A stretch of 64,000 nt of DNA from Chaunax sp. Z400 (taxonomy: Eukaryota > Chordata > Actinopteri > Lophiiformes > Chaunacidae): assembly GCA_037577475.1 (NCBI GenBank), contig CM075184.1, forward strand, positions 33,809,094-33,873,093. The letters are read 5' to 3'. Numbering within the stretch: position 1 is the stretch's first letter; the number at the start of each line of letters is the position of its first letter. Under the pieces are notes generated by a model, which saw only the letters and a list, made by a program, of their open reading frames with translations, did not search any database and was not told the DNA's origin. The position numbers and the translations under genes were made by a program. This document shows positions 1 to 13,771 of this stretch, piece after piece.

Positions 1-3000
1 TTCATTCTGTATGTTAATGAAGGACCAGCAGTTGGAGCTTTTCTCCTGCAGCTATAAGAAAACAGCTGAAGTGACTCAGTTCTGATTGTTTGCCTTCATT
101 TGACACAAATCTAAATTTGTTAATGCAAATATCTGATATTTTAAAAAGGTTTGAGTCGATTTCAATTTTAGTCGCAGATGAAAAAACGTATGAATGTGTC
201 TTATCTGCTGTTCTGGAGATGTGTCCACATTAGAGTCAGATACAGGTCATTATGAACCTGAACTATCAAGATAATCAAATCTCATGTCCACATTTCAGCA
301 CGTTAATTATGAATTCATCCAATCAACATGGACATTCTAAAGCGGCAGCTGATTAGCTCGAATGAACTGCAGCTGTGCTCACAGTCTGTGGTGGAAACTG
401 TCCAAACCGTGGATTTATTTTACAGATATTACCAGCAGCAAACAATGAAAACATCCACCACACTTTAGATCCGCCCTCATTGAAACATGTTTTCTTCTTC
501 TTCAGTGTTGGAACTTGTGATTAATTTGGACACAAAGCCTTGCAGGACTTTTTCATCTTTGGACCTTCCAGACGACTTCCAAGGTAGACGGATCTCATTT
601 GTGTTCTATGACCTGCAGTGTAATGAAGAAGAAACTAACTAACTTTTTACTGCACAATGAGCCGATATCCATAAACAGCAAACGATTTAACATGTCAGCA
701 AACATTCATTTGTTGAATCCCAGTTCTGTTTAGGTTCTGACTGACTGTCAAACTGGATAACTAGAATGTAGAACACACACACAGGTCTGTCCTACTCTTA
801 CCATACAGCAGCCAAATAAAGACCACGCCCTACAAATACATATTCTGATTCAGCAGTGTCATTTTTAACATCACAATTTAAGGATTATTTCCTGAGAAAT
901 TGTGGGAAATGTTGGATAATGTTGAAAAAATGCCTTATCTTGTAATTATAAGTAAAGTTATTTTAAAAAATGACTGTATCGTCCTTTTATCAGGACCCAC
1001 AATGAAACAAAAGGGTTTCTTAGTTTTTGTATAATCCTGCTAACAAACCAACCATCAAACAAACAGCCAGGGATGAACACACATACTTGGGGGAAGTAAA
1101 CAGCAGTAAATCCCCACAAATGAGAAGCTGGATCTATGACTTCATCATCATCAGAATTGTTCCCGTTCATTTTACCATATTAGATTTAAAATGTAAACAT
1201 TTCATTGACTAAAAGACTAAAATACATGTTAGATCCGTTCATCGGTCTATTCTGGCAGGGATGGACTCTGGTCCACAGCCCTCGGTCGTCAGTCACAGAC
1301 CCGCATGAAATGCTGTGAAAAAGGGGCTCTTGTGAAATTATAAAGAATGACAAGTGTTTATAATATACAACATGTCAAATGTTCAGATTCAACATAATCC
1401 CTGGGCTGCAGAAACATGTGGTGCCAACAGTTCTAATGGCCATCAGGTTGTGTGTTCAGGTTGTGTTGGGAGGCCTTTTTGCAGGCGCTACTGTCCAACA
1501 TGGCAACAACACATTTTCTACTCTTTGGCCAGGAGGGATGTCAGCTGTGTTCTATTTGTGAGGCTCATAGTAAATGTAGACCATGTTCCATATATGTCAC
1601 TATGAGTGGCTGCAGACGGCCTGATTCTGCTACTGCAAACACACAGTGGTTAAAAATACAGCAGGAAACGTGGCCTGTGATCCACAGAAGGAAGTAGTGC
1701 TGAACACAGATTCTTCAGTAAGAACAGGAAATATAGCCGACAGATATTGTAAGATATCCCAAATGATTAACAGACTCTCACAACACTTTTCAGTGTTTCT
1801 AGGAAGCTTTTAGAAGGATTTCAAAAGCTTCATTTTCTGCATCATTGTCAAGCCAAGCAGTTGTTCTGAGCAAACTTAAAGACACCTGACAACAAATCAT
1901 TTGTCACCAGCCAGCGAGGGGGCAGAGTGTTTAATGTGTTTAATCCACTTGGAAATTCAACACAACCGACAAGACCGAGTGACGATTTAGTGTGTAAAAG
2001 TGTCAGAGAAAGACTTCCTACTGGTGGCACAGGAGCAACCGGCAGAGATCAGGGAACATCTCATATTCAAAATCAAATTAAGGATATGGCTTTGGACAGG
2101 TTTTAGATATCATTGGCAGAGGAGTACCCAATAGTTCCATTACAGTTCTGCTACCATTCTCAATGACGTATTTGGAGCCAAACCTACACCAAGAACCAGT
2201 ACAGGGAGCGACTGAGGGCTGTGGACCAGGAGCTCCATGTCTGCCAGAATAGAGCGGTTGTATGCATCCTCCCAGGCTCAGGTTTCCTACTGATAGTAAG
2301 TCACATTTACCTCCATTGGCCATCAAAGGGATGCAGAGTTTTTAAATACTGGGGTGAGTTGATATTTTGCATAATTTTAAAGGTTTCCATGACAGAGAAA
2401 AGGTTTAGAAACGTCGGTTTGAATCATTAAATCCCTGAAAAGCACCAGATCTGCCTCAGTCATCTGCATTTTGGCTCCTTCATCTGAATTCCTATTATCA
2501 TGCTCACACAAATGAGACACAGCCAAATTGTCACTGATGGATGGAAACATGGGAGTGTTACAGATTTATAAATATAGATTTATAGATTTATATTACAGAT
2601 TTATAAGGAGCAACGTAACAAGCCACGAATAGATGACATCATTAACAACACTGACAGAGGAGACACACCATGTTCCTGTTTAAGGGGGACCTTGATTGAT
2701 TGGTGTACGGCTGAATGACTATTGTGTGCATCAGATTGTACACAACACATAAACTAAACAGAACACAGAAATGAGCACAGTTCCCTGAATGCATCACTGT
2801 AGCTGCAGGACATTACAGTGAATCATGGCTCCAAACAGCAGGAACAGAGTTGTAAAAAAAAGCCTTACAGTGTACATTTCCATAGAGGGACATAAGCGTG
2901 TCATGCAGGTGATTTGAACCATCATATAACACTGATGCAGTTTTCAGGTGAACCCCGAGGGAAATAATCACAGGGCTGAATTAGAGCCTGTGGTGCAGCA

Positions 3001-5740
3001 GAAATCTTTGCTGTGCATTAAGATCACATCCAGGCCGTTTCAGACTAACTACCATCATAACCGGCACCAAAACCTGCAGACCTGAAATGGACGAGCGCCG
3101 TCAGTCCATCAGGAGCTGCTCTGGTTTCCAGGATCCCAGTGGTGAAGTGAATCCAACACCAGTCAGAGGGGCCACACCTCTACCACACCAGAGAGAAAAC
3201 TCTCCTATGATGGGCATCAGTCTCTCCTCGCTCCACCCAGACTGATCCTGCTGAGCTCAGCACTCTGCCTCACCCACCCTGAGGCATTGTGGGAAATCAC
3301 ACTACAGGCTTCACAGATGGGTTTGTCTACAGGAGAATCTAATAATACGATGAAACAACCTGATCAGTGAAACCAGGTCAGTCACAGATGGTCTGAGTGA
3401 CATTTTTAGTGTTTCATTTTTTTGACTAAATGATTACCTGAGAAAATAATCAGCAGATTCATCAACAATGAACATAATTGGTCGTCTTCAGATTTTTTTT
3501 ATTGTGTCTGAACAACAGTCACAAACTTAAAGATATTTAGTTTTCTATGAGAGAAAACTAAAACAAGGGACATAAAGTCACATACGAGAAGTTTGCTGTA
3601 TGGATTTGCTTAATGGATTTGAGGAAGTTTTGCACAAAAAAAACTTTTTGATGATCAGCTAGTCGATTGATCGATTAACTGTTTTAGCTCTACTGAAGAT
3701 GTCACCTTGGCTTCTGGGATATTGTGAACGTTTCACTATTTTCTGACATTTTATGGACCTAATAATCAATCAGGAAAATAATTCATCAATAGTCACCAAC
3801 CAATAGAACAAAACGTGTCAGATTTAAATTATATAAAAAAGATAAATGCACATATGAGACTTTGAATCAATAAATTAAATGATTATAAATATTGTCCTTG
3901 ATTACTTTCATTGATTTACTAACTGATGAATCGACTAGTGACGTGTCAGCAACTTTAGAAAACGATGACATCATGTAAATAAACCAGAAGTAAAGTCCTG
4001 CTCTGAACGTTTCTGGATGAAAACAGCTGCCAGTCTGTGGGCCTTTCTATTTTTAGACGTTTTCATCTCGCTGGTTGCATAAGTTTGAGGTTATTCAGAG
4101 AGTGAAGTCTAATCTACATCCCCACACAGATTCCATGGTTGAATGAGCTGCTGCAGACCACAGACTGACTGTCACTGAGTCTCAGCTGTTGCCTTCAGGT
4201 CAGAAGATATTTTCCCACCTTAAAAATCAGGTCATCTAAATGTATTCAGCTGAATAGAGAGCAGCTAGCAGCTAAATGGGCAAAATCTGTGGGTTAAGAC
4301 TGAACTTGAGTCACCGAGACTGTTTACACTGCAGTGGAGAAGATGCTCTGCTCATAACAAAACTGTCAGCTGCATTATGATCCTGTACCATCATAAGAGG
4401 ATGAAGCAATGCTGGAAAAGCCTGAGAACACAAAGGTCATGATGTCTGGATTATGTTTGATAAATGGAGGTTTTAAGATCCGGAGGAGGAGTTTTCAAAA
4501 TGCTTCTTTTGTCAGATGAGTCTAAAATTAAAAAAAATCTTCATTTACTATCATAAATGATAAAGAAAAGCAACAAATTCTGAAACCTGCTTTAAAAATG
4601 AATCATTTATCAGAATAGATTTAACCGATCAGTTGATCTAATCCATTTGATCCATTTGATTCATTTGATTCTCCTGTTTCTAGAGCAACAAATCAGAAGT
4701 AATAACAATAAAATAAAGTTATTTTGTATTTCTCAACCAGAATTACATCTATGACACTGTGAAAAAGGCCTTAAAACATAATGAGGACCATCATGTAAGA
4801 AAGTAGCTTACAGACATTATATTTGCACAATTTGAGTTTATAAAAATGTCATAAATTTTGTGATTTCAATGCATCACAAGCCTGTGTACTACAGGTATGT
4901 GTTAACTGGAAAAGAGTGAATGGTCTCTTCAGTTCATAATAACAGTATAGGCCTCAAACAGGAAATGTTTGTTTGTTTAGAAGCTGTTTTTAGACAAATA
5001 AACACAAATATTTAACAAAAATAAAGGCATTTTATATTTTTCTAGGCTTTAAAACACATTTTGGATTATCGTTAAGGTAAATAACACACATCAAATATAT
5101 CTCAATATTTAGATTCAATTAAAAATGTAACCAGCTGGTGCATAATGTGACTTAAATGCACCGTATGATGTTTACATGCTACTATTACTACTACTATGCT
5201 ACAGTACAGGCCGCAAGCAGCAAATGTTTGATGTTAGTACTGTAAAAATGATCAAATGATGAATCATTTATCCAAACAGTTCTCAACAAACGTCCTTTGA
5301 TCAATTAAGTGATTAATGGTTGCAGCCTCATTTGATTGATTGTTTTCAGACCAACAAACAATAAAACAAAGGTTCTCTGTGTTCCTATAGGATCACATCT
5401 ATGACATCATGAAAAAGGCTTTAAAACATATAATGTCAGGAAATAACTTACAGAAACTATATTTAACATTTAAATACTGTTTCAGTGGCTGCAGACTTCA
5501 GTGTTTCTTACCAGAGAATATGTGACTTAAATTAATCCATGACAATCTAAAAAGGCCTTAAAACAACAATTTGTCAGAGACAACTTACAGAAAGTATATT
5601 TCAACATCTAAAATGTGACATTAATACCTACTTTCTCTTTTGGTGGCTTTAGATTTCAGTATTTCTCCTGTATAATGTGACTTAAATGCACCATATGTGT
5701 ATGTGGGATGAGTAGTAACAGTATAGGCCGATATCAAAAA
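1..5740. other. gene-poor AT-rich stretch, no supported gene
   Basis: No open frame here has coding character or splice-flanked homology that I recognise. It may lie inside intron 2 of the minus-strand map1a-like gene, whose exon 2 sits at 18014-18115 and whose next exon was not found. Visible content is a truncated minus-strand copy of a dispersed repeat near 960-1100, poorly defined fish repeats around 3420-3960, and a decayed duplication from about 4600 to 5740, listed separately. Confidence 0.5.
4600..5740. repeat. decayed long direct duplication
   Basis: Two diverged copies of a segment lie in direct order, about 650 bp apart. Phrases such as 'acatctatgaca' followed by 'gaaaaaggc' and 'ttaaaacat' occur near 4745 and 5395. 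The phrase 'cagtataggcc' or 'cagtacaggcc' occurs near 4945, 5202 and 5719, and 'atgtgacttaaatgcacc' near 5146 and 5680. Indels have blurred the period. It looks like an old tandem duplication of AT-rich non-coding DNA. No gene is associated with it. Confidence 0.55.
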
Positions 5741-5799
5741 CTACAATGAAATGCATTTACTCACATTATTCGGTCCACGGCCTCAACATGTAGTTACTG

Positions 5800-6130
5800 T
5801 TAATACAAATGTCGTCATGCAGTCAGACTCCGGGGATCATTTGCATGCAGCTGCTGCTCCAGATGAACGATGCGCTGTTAGAAGACAAGCAGCTGATCAG
5901 ACCTCCGTCCGCAGGTCTGTCTGCGCCTCTTTCCTACAGAAAGGAAGCCGAAAAGACGCGAACATCCAGCGCCTCTAACCCGAGAATAAGCGGTGTGTCG
6001 CCGTCCTTCAGCGGACGATGGAGCGGAGGGAGGGGCGGTGATGCTGATGCTGCTGCTGCTGCTAGGCTGAGGATGAGGATGAAGGCAGGATCGGCCTGGA
6101 ACGACTCAACACCTACACTCTCGTGCTGCA
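5800..6130. promoter_or_regulatory. CpG-rich island-like segment with an octamer motif
   Basis: This stretch is distinctly richer in G, C and CpG than its AT-rich surroundings. It contains the octamer ATTTGCAT at about 5838 and a short GCTGCT-type run near 6050. An open frame spans it on the plus strand, but its translation resembles no family and has low-complexity Ala/Arg runs, so I do not call it coding. It could be a distal promoter or an untranslated first exon of an unseen transcript. Direction cannot be decided from sequence alone. Confidence 0.3.
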
Positions 6131-6406
6131 TTCAGGAACCCGTCGTACAATCCAGATTCAGAGGAAGCAGAATTGATCCACGTGATTCAGAAGATGTTAT
6201 AGTTGTAGACTCAGAATCGCATAATAACTATTATTCATATGTGTGACGTTGAGCTGATTACGTCCAACTGCATAGTTTGTGGATTTTATGTATGTGAGAA
6301 ATTCGTAGACAAACAGTAGAATATTAGAATAAATCTCTGATGCACAAAACCCAGAATGTATTGAGTCTCTTCAGACTGTCTGATGGTGACTGTCAGGCAG
6401 TTTAAA

Positions 6407-6433
6407 CGATCAATCAATCAATCAATCAATCAA
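6407..6433. repeat. (ATCA)n microsatellite
   Basis: A short perfect run of the tetranucleotide ATCA/AATC in intergenic DNA. Confidence 0.85.
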
Positions 6434-7345
6434 ATATCAATTTTCATATGCTTCTCCATCTTTATAGTCATTATTTTTAGGTAAGAAATTCACTGTTTAG
6501 ATCTTGAATTCTTGGCCGTTTTACAAAAATTTATGGCAAATTTTTGGGGCGATGAGTCTCTTCTCTGGGACCTGAGGGGGAACCAAGCTACCAGTCAGCC
6601 AACTGGTCAGCTGACTGGGGTACAGATCACTCCAGTCACACAAACCACTGCAGCCGACACAGCAGAAGACTTCAGCAACATTTCTTATCTAATATCTCTG
6701 GATTTACTGTGATTCTTATCCTCATCAGGTGAGGAGGAGGAACACATCCGCCTATCCAGAGCAAAAGTCCAAAACCGTTAAATATTTTTCATGAAACTTT
6801 CTAAACACAACAACCAAGTACTAAAGTGGTGGATTTGATACTTAAGCACTTTTGCTGTTTTTATATTTATTTGTTTCCATGATTACTGGAGTTTTGGTTC
6901 ATTCTGTAGGATTTGAGGGTATCTGGGGCATAAAATAAGTAACATTTCTAAGTCTCCACAGTTGCTACATTTTCATTTAAATGTAGCTTAAATTAATTTT
7001 ACAAATAAAACGTACTGTGGAGGTGGATGACATATGAATGCAGACATATTAATATTATTATTGGGAAGCCGGTGGTTTTCAAACAGTTGTGAGTCAAACA
7101 GCAGCTGCTGTTAGGAAACTAAAATAGACTCTTAGCTCCACCAGCCTGACCCACGATAAACTCTGAATCATTAGACTCACAGAGAGGCTGATGCTTATTA
7201 GACAGATGTCATAACTCAACATCCCTCCAGACATGTGTGACTTTGTTCTTTAAATATCGTTTGTTTTTGGGTCACATAGAAAATGTCTTTGATACAGAAA
7301 TAGCTCACAAAAACATGTACAAACTATAATTAGACATGAATCAGC

Positions 7346-7737
7346 TTTAAAGGAACAGTTTACCAAAGTAAAAGTTGTGCCAATGAAAAATCAGGTGAAG
7401 TTTCTTAAGCCTTAAAACATTTTTGGATCTTTACAGCAAAAAGGCAAAAGATGGAGACTTATTTAAAATGAAGAAAACAAACATAAAAGTGAAATCTCTG
7501 AATTCACAGGATCCCAAATGATTTGAAACCAGACGACATAATAATATGAATAATATGTTAGTAATATATTAGCTTGACAGATATTCAAGAAAAGAAAACT
7601 ATATTAAAACGATATTTCACAAATGGAGGTTTTCTTCGGTATCTTCCTCAGTAAGTGATGAAGATATTTTTACACCCTTTTTTATGCTAAAATCTTCACT
7701 GTAGCCTCTGAGCTAATATCTTGTCATCACTGAGGAA
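7346..7737. mobile_element. fold-back repeat family copy (GGAACAGTT type)
   Basis: It begins with 'ttaaaggaacagttt' near 7347. Further in, near 7690, it contains 'aaatcttcactgtagcctc', also found with few changes near 21210 and 50385. The family looks like a non-autonomous DNA element with inverted ends. Other copies lie near 21040, 41190, 45420, 50258 and 56645. The right end of this copy is not clear. Confidence 0.5.
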
Positions 7738-8226
7738 GGTTCACACTCTGCTGCTGGAACTCTGTCCAATCAGGTTCTATTTTACAGATGCATGTTCACA
7801 TCTCAAAGATGAAATCTTTTCTCTAACTGATCTTGAGAAGGTCATCCATACCTTTATTTTGTCATATTTAGACTGGAAGCTCATTCAAAATGCAGCTGCT
7901 CTGCCTTTAACAGACTGAGGATCCTCTCAGCCCTGTTTCATCATCTCTTCACTGGTTACCTGTCAGTCTTACAGCTGATTTTAAGATTTTACTGATCACT
8001 TTTAAAGCACTTCATGGTTTTGCTCAGATCTACGTTGTATAACTGCTGCTCCTCTGTGAGCCAGAGCCTCAGATCCTCAGCCAGAGTTCTGCTGGCTGTT
8101 CCTATGGGTCCCAGAAAAAAGGTGGCCGGGTATTTACAGTGAAAGCCCCCCCAGCTCTGGAAGGAGCTCTGGGAGGAGGAGGAATAAGTAACATCTTTTA
8201 AATCACTTCTCAAAGTCTATCTTTAA
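7738..8226 (+). mobile_element. decayed L2-type LINE, reverse-transcriptase C-terminal remnant
   Basis: Reading across frames gives the end of an L2-clade ORF2: an 'LHWLPVSL' box near 7950, then 'ADFKILLITFKALHG', an 'LCEP' segment, an 'APPALE' segment and a 'FKSLLK' end near 8210. Frameshifts and stops interrupt it, so it is inactive. The sequence then runs into a short A-rich tract and AT-rich DNA. The clade name rests on these familiar peptide boxes and was not tested by alignment. Confidence 0.7.
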
Positions 8227-8229
8227 AAA

Positions 8230-11200
8230 AAAAATCCTTTTATTCTAATGCAGTTTTATTGCCTACATTTCTGATCTGTTTTGGAGAGAATAAACAATGA
8301 TTTTTAAGATTCAGGTCTTCTGATCGTGAGAAGCTCTTTGCCTGGTCTGCTGTTGTATTTTAGCCTCCTGTAACAGGTGCATCATCTCCTCTCTGTCTGT
8401 TGATGCATCATCATCTCAGATGGCCGGTTGTCTCCTCTAAATGTCAGACAGCTGTGAGCCACGCGGCTCCGATGCCCGGCCTGCCGCTCCCTTCCTGCCT
8501 GACATGCCTTTTGTCTTTCCCTTGAATCCCAGCTATTCCAGCCCTCCTCTCCTTCCTCCTCCTCTCCTTGTATCCCTCCCAGTTCTCTCACACATGGAAG
8601 GACGCTCACACGCAGCAGCTGGTCAAGGTCAGATGGTTTCCAGTATTTGTAGGCGAATGTGTTTCTGTTTTACCACCAGGACTGACCTGTGAGCAGCAGC
8701 TCATTAAGAGGCTGAGCTGTTTAAGTAGAGCCTATATTTCTGAGCTGGAGTGGTTTTAACAGCCAAGGACAGACCACATATTTAAATACTGTCAGTGACC
8801 AGAGGCTCCATCCCTCACTGTGATTGGTGGAAACTAAACATCCTCTTCTATAAACTACAACAGCAAATGATCAAATATTCCAACACTTTGGTCTCACCTG
8901 AAATATCTCAAGCATCAAGTCTGGATTTGATTGCTAGAATATTTTGTAATACATTCATTGTCCCCAGAGGATGACTCCTAATGACTGTGCTGATCCTCTC
9001 ACTTTTTAATTTAGCATGGTCATGTGGTTCTCCTGTCAATTTATGTGAAATTGAAAATTGCGTGAGGGATTGTAACAACTTTGGTGATCATCAATAAAAA
9101 AAACTGTTCAATACTTTGATTTATAACCAAATACCTACAATAATTTCCTTTTATTTTGAAAGATTTATGTCCTTATTTTGTGTCACTGTTTTATTTTGTA
9201 AGCTTAATTCCATGTTGTGTTATTTACTTACTTATTTATTTATTTACTTCCTTCTGTTCTTGTTTCATGTTCATTGTTTGCATTTTTCTACTTCCTCTCT
9301 TTGGGATTCATGTTCTGTGTTCTTTACCTGTCTGCTCCTTTAGTTTCCTCTGTGTCTGCTCCTTTAACACTTTTCCCTCCAGTGTGTGATTGTCTGATTG
9401 TCTCCACCTGTTTCCCATTGTCTCATCATCTCTCAGTGTATTTAGTCTGTGTGTTTTCCCCTCTTTAGTTGCAGTTTGTCGCCATCCCTCCTTATGTTTT
9501 CCCTTGTATTTCTTTGCTTTTCTGATTTGGACTGTTTTATGAATATTGCCTCTGTCAATCATTTTTTTCTTGCCTTTATGGTTTTTGACCCTGGATTGTT
9601 GACTGTTTTTGTAGCACTAAATATGTGTGAGCTGCTCCTGAGTGTCTCTGTCTCATGTCTGCACATCTCCTGGCACATTGTGGCCGAACCTGACAGTTTG
9701 TGCTCATGGATGGTGCTAATGAGCCAATGTTGGTATGTGAACAGGCACTGAGCTGAAAATGGAGCATTCTGAGGCGAGGAAATTATTGTTTAGTGCGATC
9801 AATCCTTCCATAGTCCTAAAGGTGACAAGAGCACAAGAATCTTGTTCTCAGTCAGCTGATCCTGTGTTTAAGCTTCATGAAATCTCATATAAGATGTGGC
9901 CCTGTGTGAAATCAAAGCCTTTAACGGCGTCTTTTTTTGCCACAATTTTGTTATTTTTTGTGTAATTCTACATTTTTAATGAACAGAAATCTTGTCTGGC
10001 ATTACTTTGATATTTTTACAGAAAAACTTTTGTTTTCACAAAGACTACATATTGTGTAACAGCGACATGTATGGCATTTATGGCTAAATTGATATTTTGG
10101 TAAGAGGACACAGTGCCCTGTTATCCAGTTTTGAAAAATCTCTGATACCACATAATGATTTGTGTGTCTGAATTGTCATTTTGAGCATTAATACATTCAC
10201 TTCAACTCAAATCATTGCTGTGTCTACATGACTGTAGACTCTAGTCCTGTTGTCCTGTGGAGTTTTCTGTTCTGTTGCTGGAGGAGGTCACACGCTACTG
10301 ATCCCCAAATTATATATAATACAAACATATTTCATGATTCAGCTCTTCTTACAGTTCTGTCCATGTCCCATATTTTAATGCATGCTCTCACATATGTGCA
10401 CACGTGTTTCAGTGTGTAGATCAGGTCCAGATGAAAGGCTCTGGATGTTCAGCCCTCACTGCAGAGAAGAGGGATCAATAAAACGCTGTGAATTATTAAT
10501 CAGCACACGTTGTCCTAAACCACACCCAGAACAAATGATGGATTTTTAAGGTGTCATTAAAATTTTAACTACTCCTTATATGACTGATGGTGACAAAGAT
10601 TGGATGAAGGTTATTCTCTGAACCGTATCAATCAGTTTCATGTTCACTGGTTGCCTCTTGAAGCTTGTCTCTGTGATTTGCTGTATATTTTTCACTGGCA
10701 GAAATCAATGAGGAAACTGATCACAGTAAACAGTTTTCTATTGGTTCAGCATCACGACAGAAAGGGAGGCCAAAAAATGACATTACATGTTGTAAGTGTA
10801 GTGAATAATGTAGTAATGCAATAGTCCAACACAGGAACTAAACTTGCTGACACAGCATAATATTACTGCTCACTCATGATGCATCTGCCTCCACTGTGGA
10901 AATTGCTCGTCCCTTTTTCCCCGTTGTCTCCCGGCCAGTACAACAGTACCTGAGCTGTGTGTGCGTGCAGCAACTGTAGTGGATCATATTGTGTGTCAGG
11001 TGTGTTTGTGTGCGTGTGAAGGGTCTTTAATATTGCTGCTCCGCTTCCTGACAGCCTCTTTTCTGTTGCAGCCATCGCTCATCTGAGCCCGTCAGCTTCA
11101 GCCTGCTGACGTCCGTCACACTCTCAGCCCTCAGCTGTGGGTTTGTGGCCAAAATAAATTCTCTGTCACACGGGATGTGAACATATTAACATATTTGTTT

Positions 11201-13450
11201 ATGAGTAACTGTAAAGCATAAATTAATCTTCTATGTTTATGAGATAGCACAGCAATGTAGACGTTCTTTAGTCCTGTCTAAAATAACTACTGAATGGATT
11301 CTAATGACATTCAGACGTCCACTAAGGATGAATAACATCTTTGATGATCCTCTGACGTTTCTTCTAGCAGTCAGTCTCCAAAACGTACCTCCAGGGTAAC
11401 GCGTACCCCAGTTTGACATTCAGTGACCTACAGTATTCATTTAGTGATACCATGCAAGTCGCCACGACCACCCAGACAATTTGGGATTCAGTATCTTTCC
11501 TAAGGACACATTGACATGTAGACTCGACCTCTAGTCTAGAGCAGGTTCCAAACATAACAACCTCATCAGAGCCTCATCTGTAAGACTTCTATTGAAATTA
11601 CCTCAGATATTCCCAAAACAATTAATAAAGTAGCAAAAATTTACTAAATAAAAACCACAACCTTGGGATTCAAACACGGGTCGCCTGCATGGGATTTGAC
11701 CAAGTCTTATTTTTTTGCCCCTATATTTAGCCAAAACAAAACTATTGAATTTCTGTCTGAACTTTTAATGCAGAACATTTGTAAGACCTCTGGAAGAGTC
11801 GACATGTATGAGGTTGTAATGTTAATTTCCCATGATGCTCTGTTGTTTACACCTAAGTTTACAGTACAACCCTGTAAATGATGTCATTCTCATAAAATGC
11901 TGTAAATGACCTATTTCTCCCAGATTGCATTGCAGTTTATAACAGAATGCTGCTCAGATTTCACTCTAGGGGGACGTCAACACTTTACAGACAGATGGAC
12001 GTAACATTATGAGATTTTTCAACATTTTCTCTACTTATGTGAAGCTACTGAACTGATTATGAAGCTTTATGAATGGGTGGCGCCAGGCTAACAGACGTGT
12101 CTATGATATTGGCCTTGGTGGAGGTAGGCCTATGCACTCTGAGTTCCATTCTACTTTTATTAGCTTTCATTAAGAATTAAAATGACAACACAAACCAATC
12201 TTCTTCATTTCAGCACAAGACAATAAACAGTAATATTGAATTATGGCTATAGAGTTTTACTTTCCACTATTGGCCACATTTCCCCCGAGGACTTTCTGAT
12301 GAGACCAGGTTTTGTTCATCAGCTATCAGTCTGCAGATCTTTATTAATTGCTCCATGTGGGCGACAGCTGCATTCATGGAGACCATTACTGCCCCCCCCC
12401 TCCTCTCCTGGGATGAAATGTGATATTTCCTGTTGCCAGACTGTCTCTGTGCCTCATCAGTCAAAATCTGCTGTGAGCAGGAGAGATGCTGAGGACAGAG
12501 ACACTAATGGACATAGAGAGATGGATGCACTGATTACCTATGTGTCATATGTATCTGTTTCATCATGACGTAACAGACATAAGAGCAGGTCAACGGCTCC
12601 TCTGGGAATCTATGAGCGTCTTCAGGGAGTTTAAAAGAGACTTTTTACCTTTGGAGTCCAATAAATATGTTTATTCTACATATTTATATATTATTCTATT
12701 TATTACAAACAAATTTTTTCCATTCATTAGAAATTATGTTATTGCCTCTTAATATTTTCTGTCAGTTTGTCCAGTGTAGGATTCAAAGTCAGTAAGAACA
12801 CAGGAGATTCTGAAGACAAGATGAACCCTCCTCATATGAGGCAGGATCATCAAAGCAAAGCAATCAGTTCATTATTACTGTGTTGAATGACTGAATTACA
12901 CTGATTGTCATATAAGTCTTTTATTAAAGTAACATGATTATCAGCCATCATTTCAGACAGAGACACATTTATCTGACCAGTGATGGTCCAAATAGTCTCC
13001 CTCTACTTAAATACAGCAAATGGATTCAGTTTGGTGTCAAATTTGACGTGTCTTTCCGAAGTTCCTGATCTCGATCCTAAAGAAAACCACCATTAAAGAA
13101 ATCTAGTTTTTCTAGAATATTAAACTAATAATGATACCAATGTGATCCAGATTCTAGGGGCAGGTTCTCATGGTCCAGGATCACATGATGAGGGTCAGAC
13201 TATTATGGGTCTGTTGCTTTTAGGTGCCATAACATAATGTGGGAGTTGAGCTGCAGTCTCTGAATGCTGTCTGGTTCCAGATGTTTCCAACAGTGTTCAG
13301 ACTCATAACTGTGTTTAAGGTAAAGCTGCGTTTCGTTTGGTTTCCTGATGCTGTAACTGTCAGAAGTAACATGAATAAAACATGACCTCATCCCTGAACA
13401 TCCCAGCCAGAGTCTCCTCAGGTAGATTTCAATCAGCAATAGTGTTTAGC
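8230..13450. other. intergenic or intronic DNA without a supported gene
   Basis: Open frames here are short, hydrophobic or AT-rich by chance and have no recognisable relatives. Repeat fragments of the 25774-26440 family occur near 12040-12150 and 12990-13260. No RNA gene was recognised. Confidence 0.45.
12990..13260 (+). mobile_element. dispersed repeat, right-half copy
   Basis: It shares an ordered series of phrases with 26180-26430: 'attcagtttgg' followed by 'gatcctaaagaaa', 'attctagggg', 'ggtcagactat' and 'tgcttttaggtg'. The order and spacing are the same in both, so these are two copies of one element. The fuller copy at 25774-26440 defines its ends. Confidence 0.65.
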
Positions 13451-13454
13451 AATG

Positions 13455-13478
13455 ACTACAACTCCCATGATCCCATGC
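13455..13478 (+). promoter_or_regulatory. ZNF143/THAP11-type SBS-like motif
   Basis: The sequence 'actacaactcccatgat' followed by 'cccatgc' closely matches the known ZNF143 binding consensus (ACTACAAYTCCCA plus a GC-rich tail). No gene start is visible beside it. It may be an isolated or repeat-borne site. Confidence 0.4.
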
Positions 13479-13675
13479 GTCTTTTGTTTCGTTATTATTT
13501 AGAGAGCTCTAGCAGCAGAAACTGTTGCTCTGGTATCTGCCACACCTGTTAGGTGTTTTTTTTTCTTTAACTGTTCCAGTCTTCTAGTCACATTTCCAAG
13601 ATGTCTCAGTCAAACATCATCAGCCTCCATCTGAACTCCTCTGGGTATCCTGCTATCTGTGCTCAGAGTGTGTGT

Positions 13676-13678
<3 letters not shown>

Positions 13679-13768
<90 letters not shown>
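13679..13768. repeat. (GT)n microsatellite, about 45 units
   Basis: An uninterrupted GT run of about 90 bp. Open frames through it on both strands are artefacts of the dinucleotide repeat. Confidence 0.97.

Positions 13769-13771
<3 letters not shown>

Noticed and set aside
9116..9751. Overlapping hydrophobic open frames suggesting a membrane protein
   Set aside because: T-rich DNA gives Phe/Leu/Cys-rich frames in all three plus frames at once. None has a splice-supported continuation or recognisable family.
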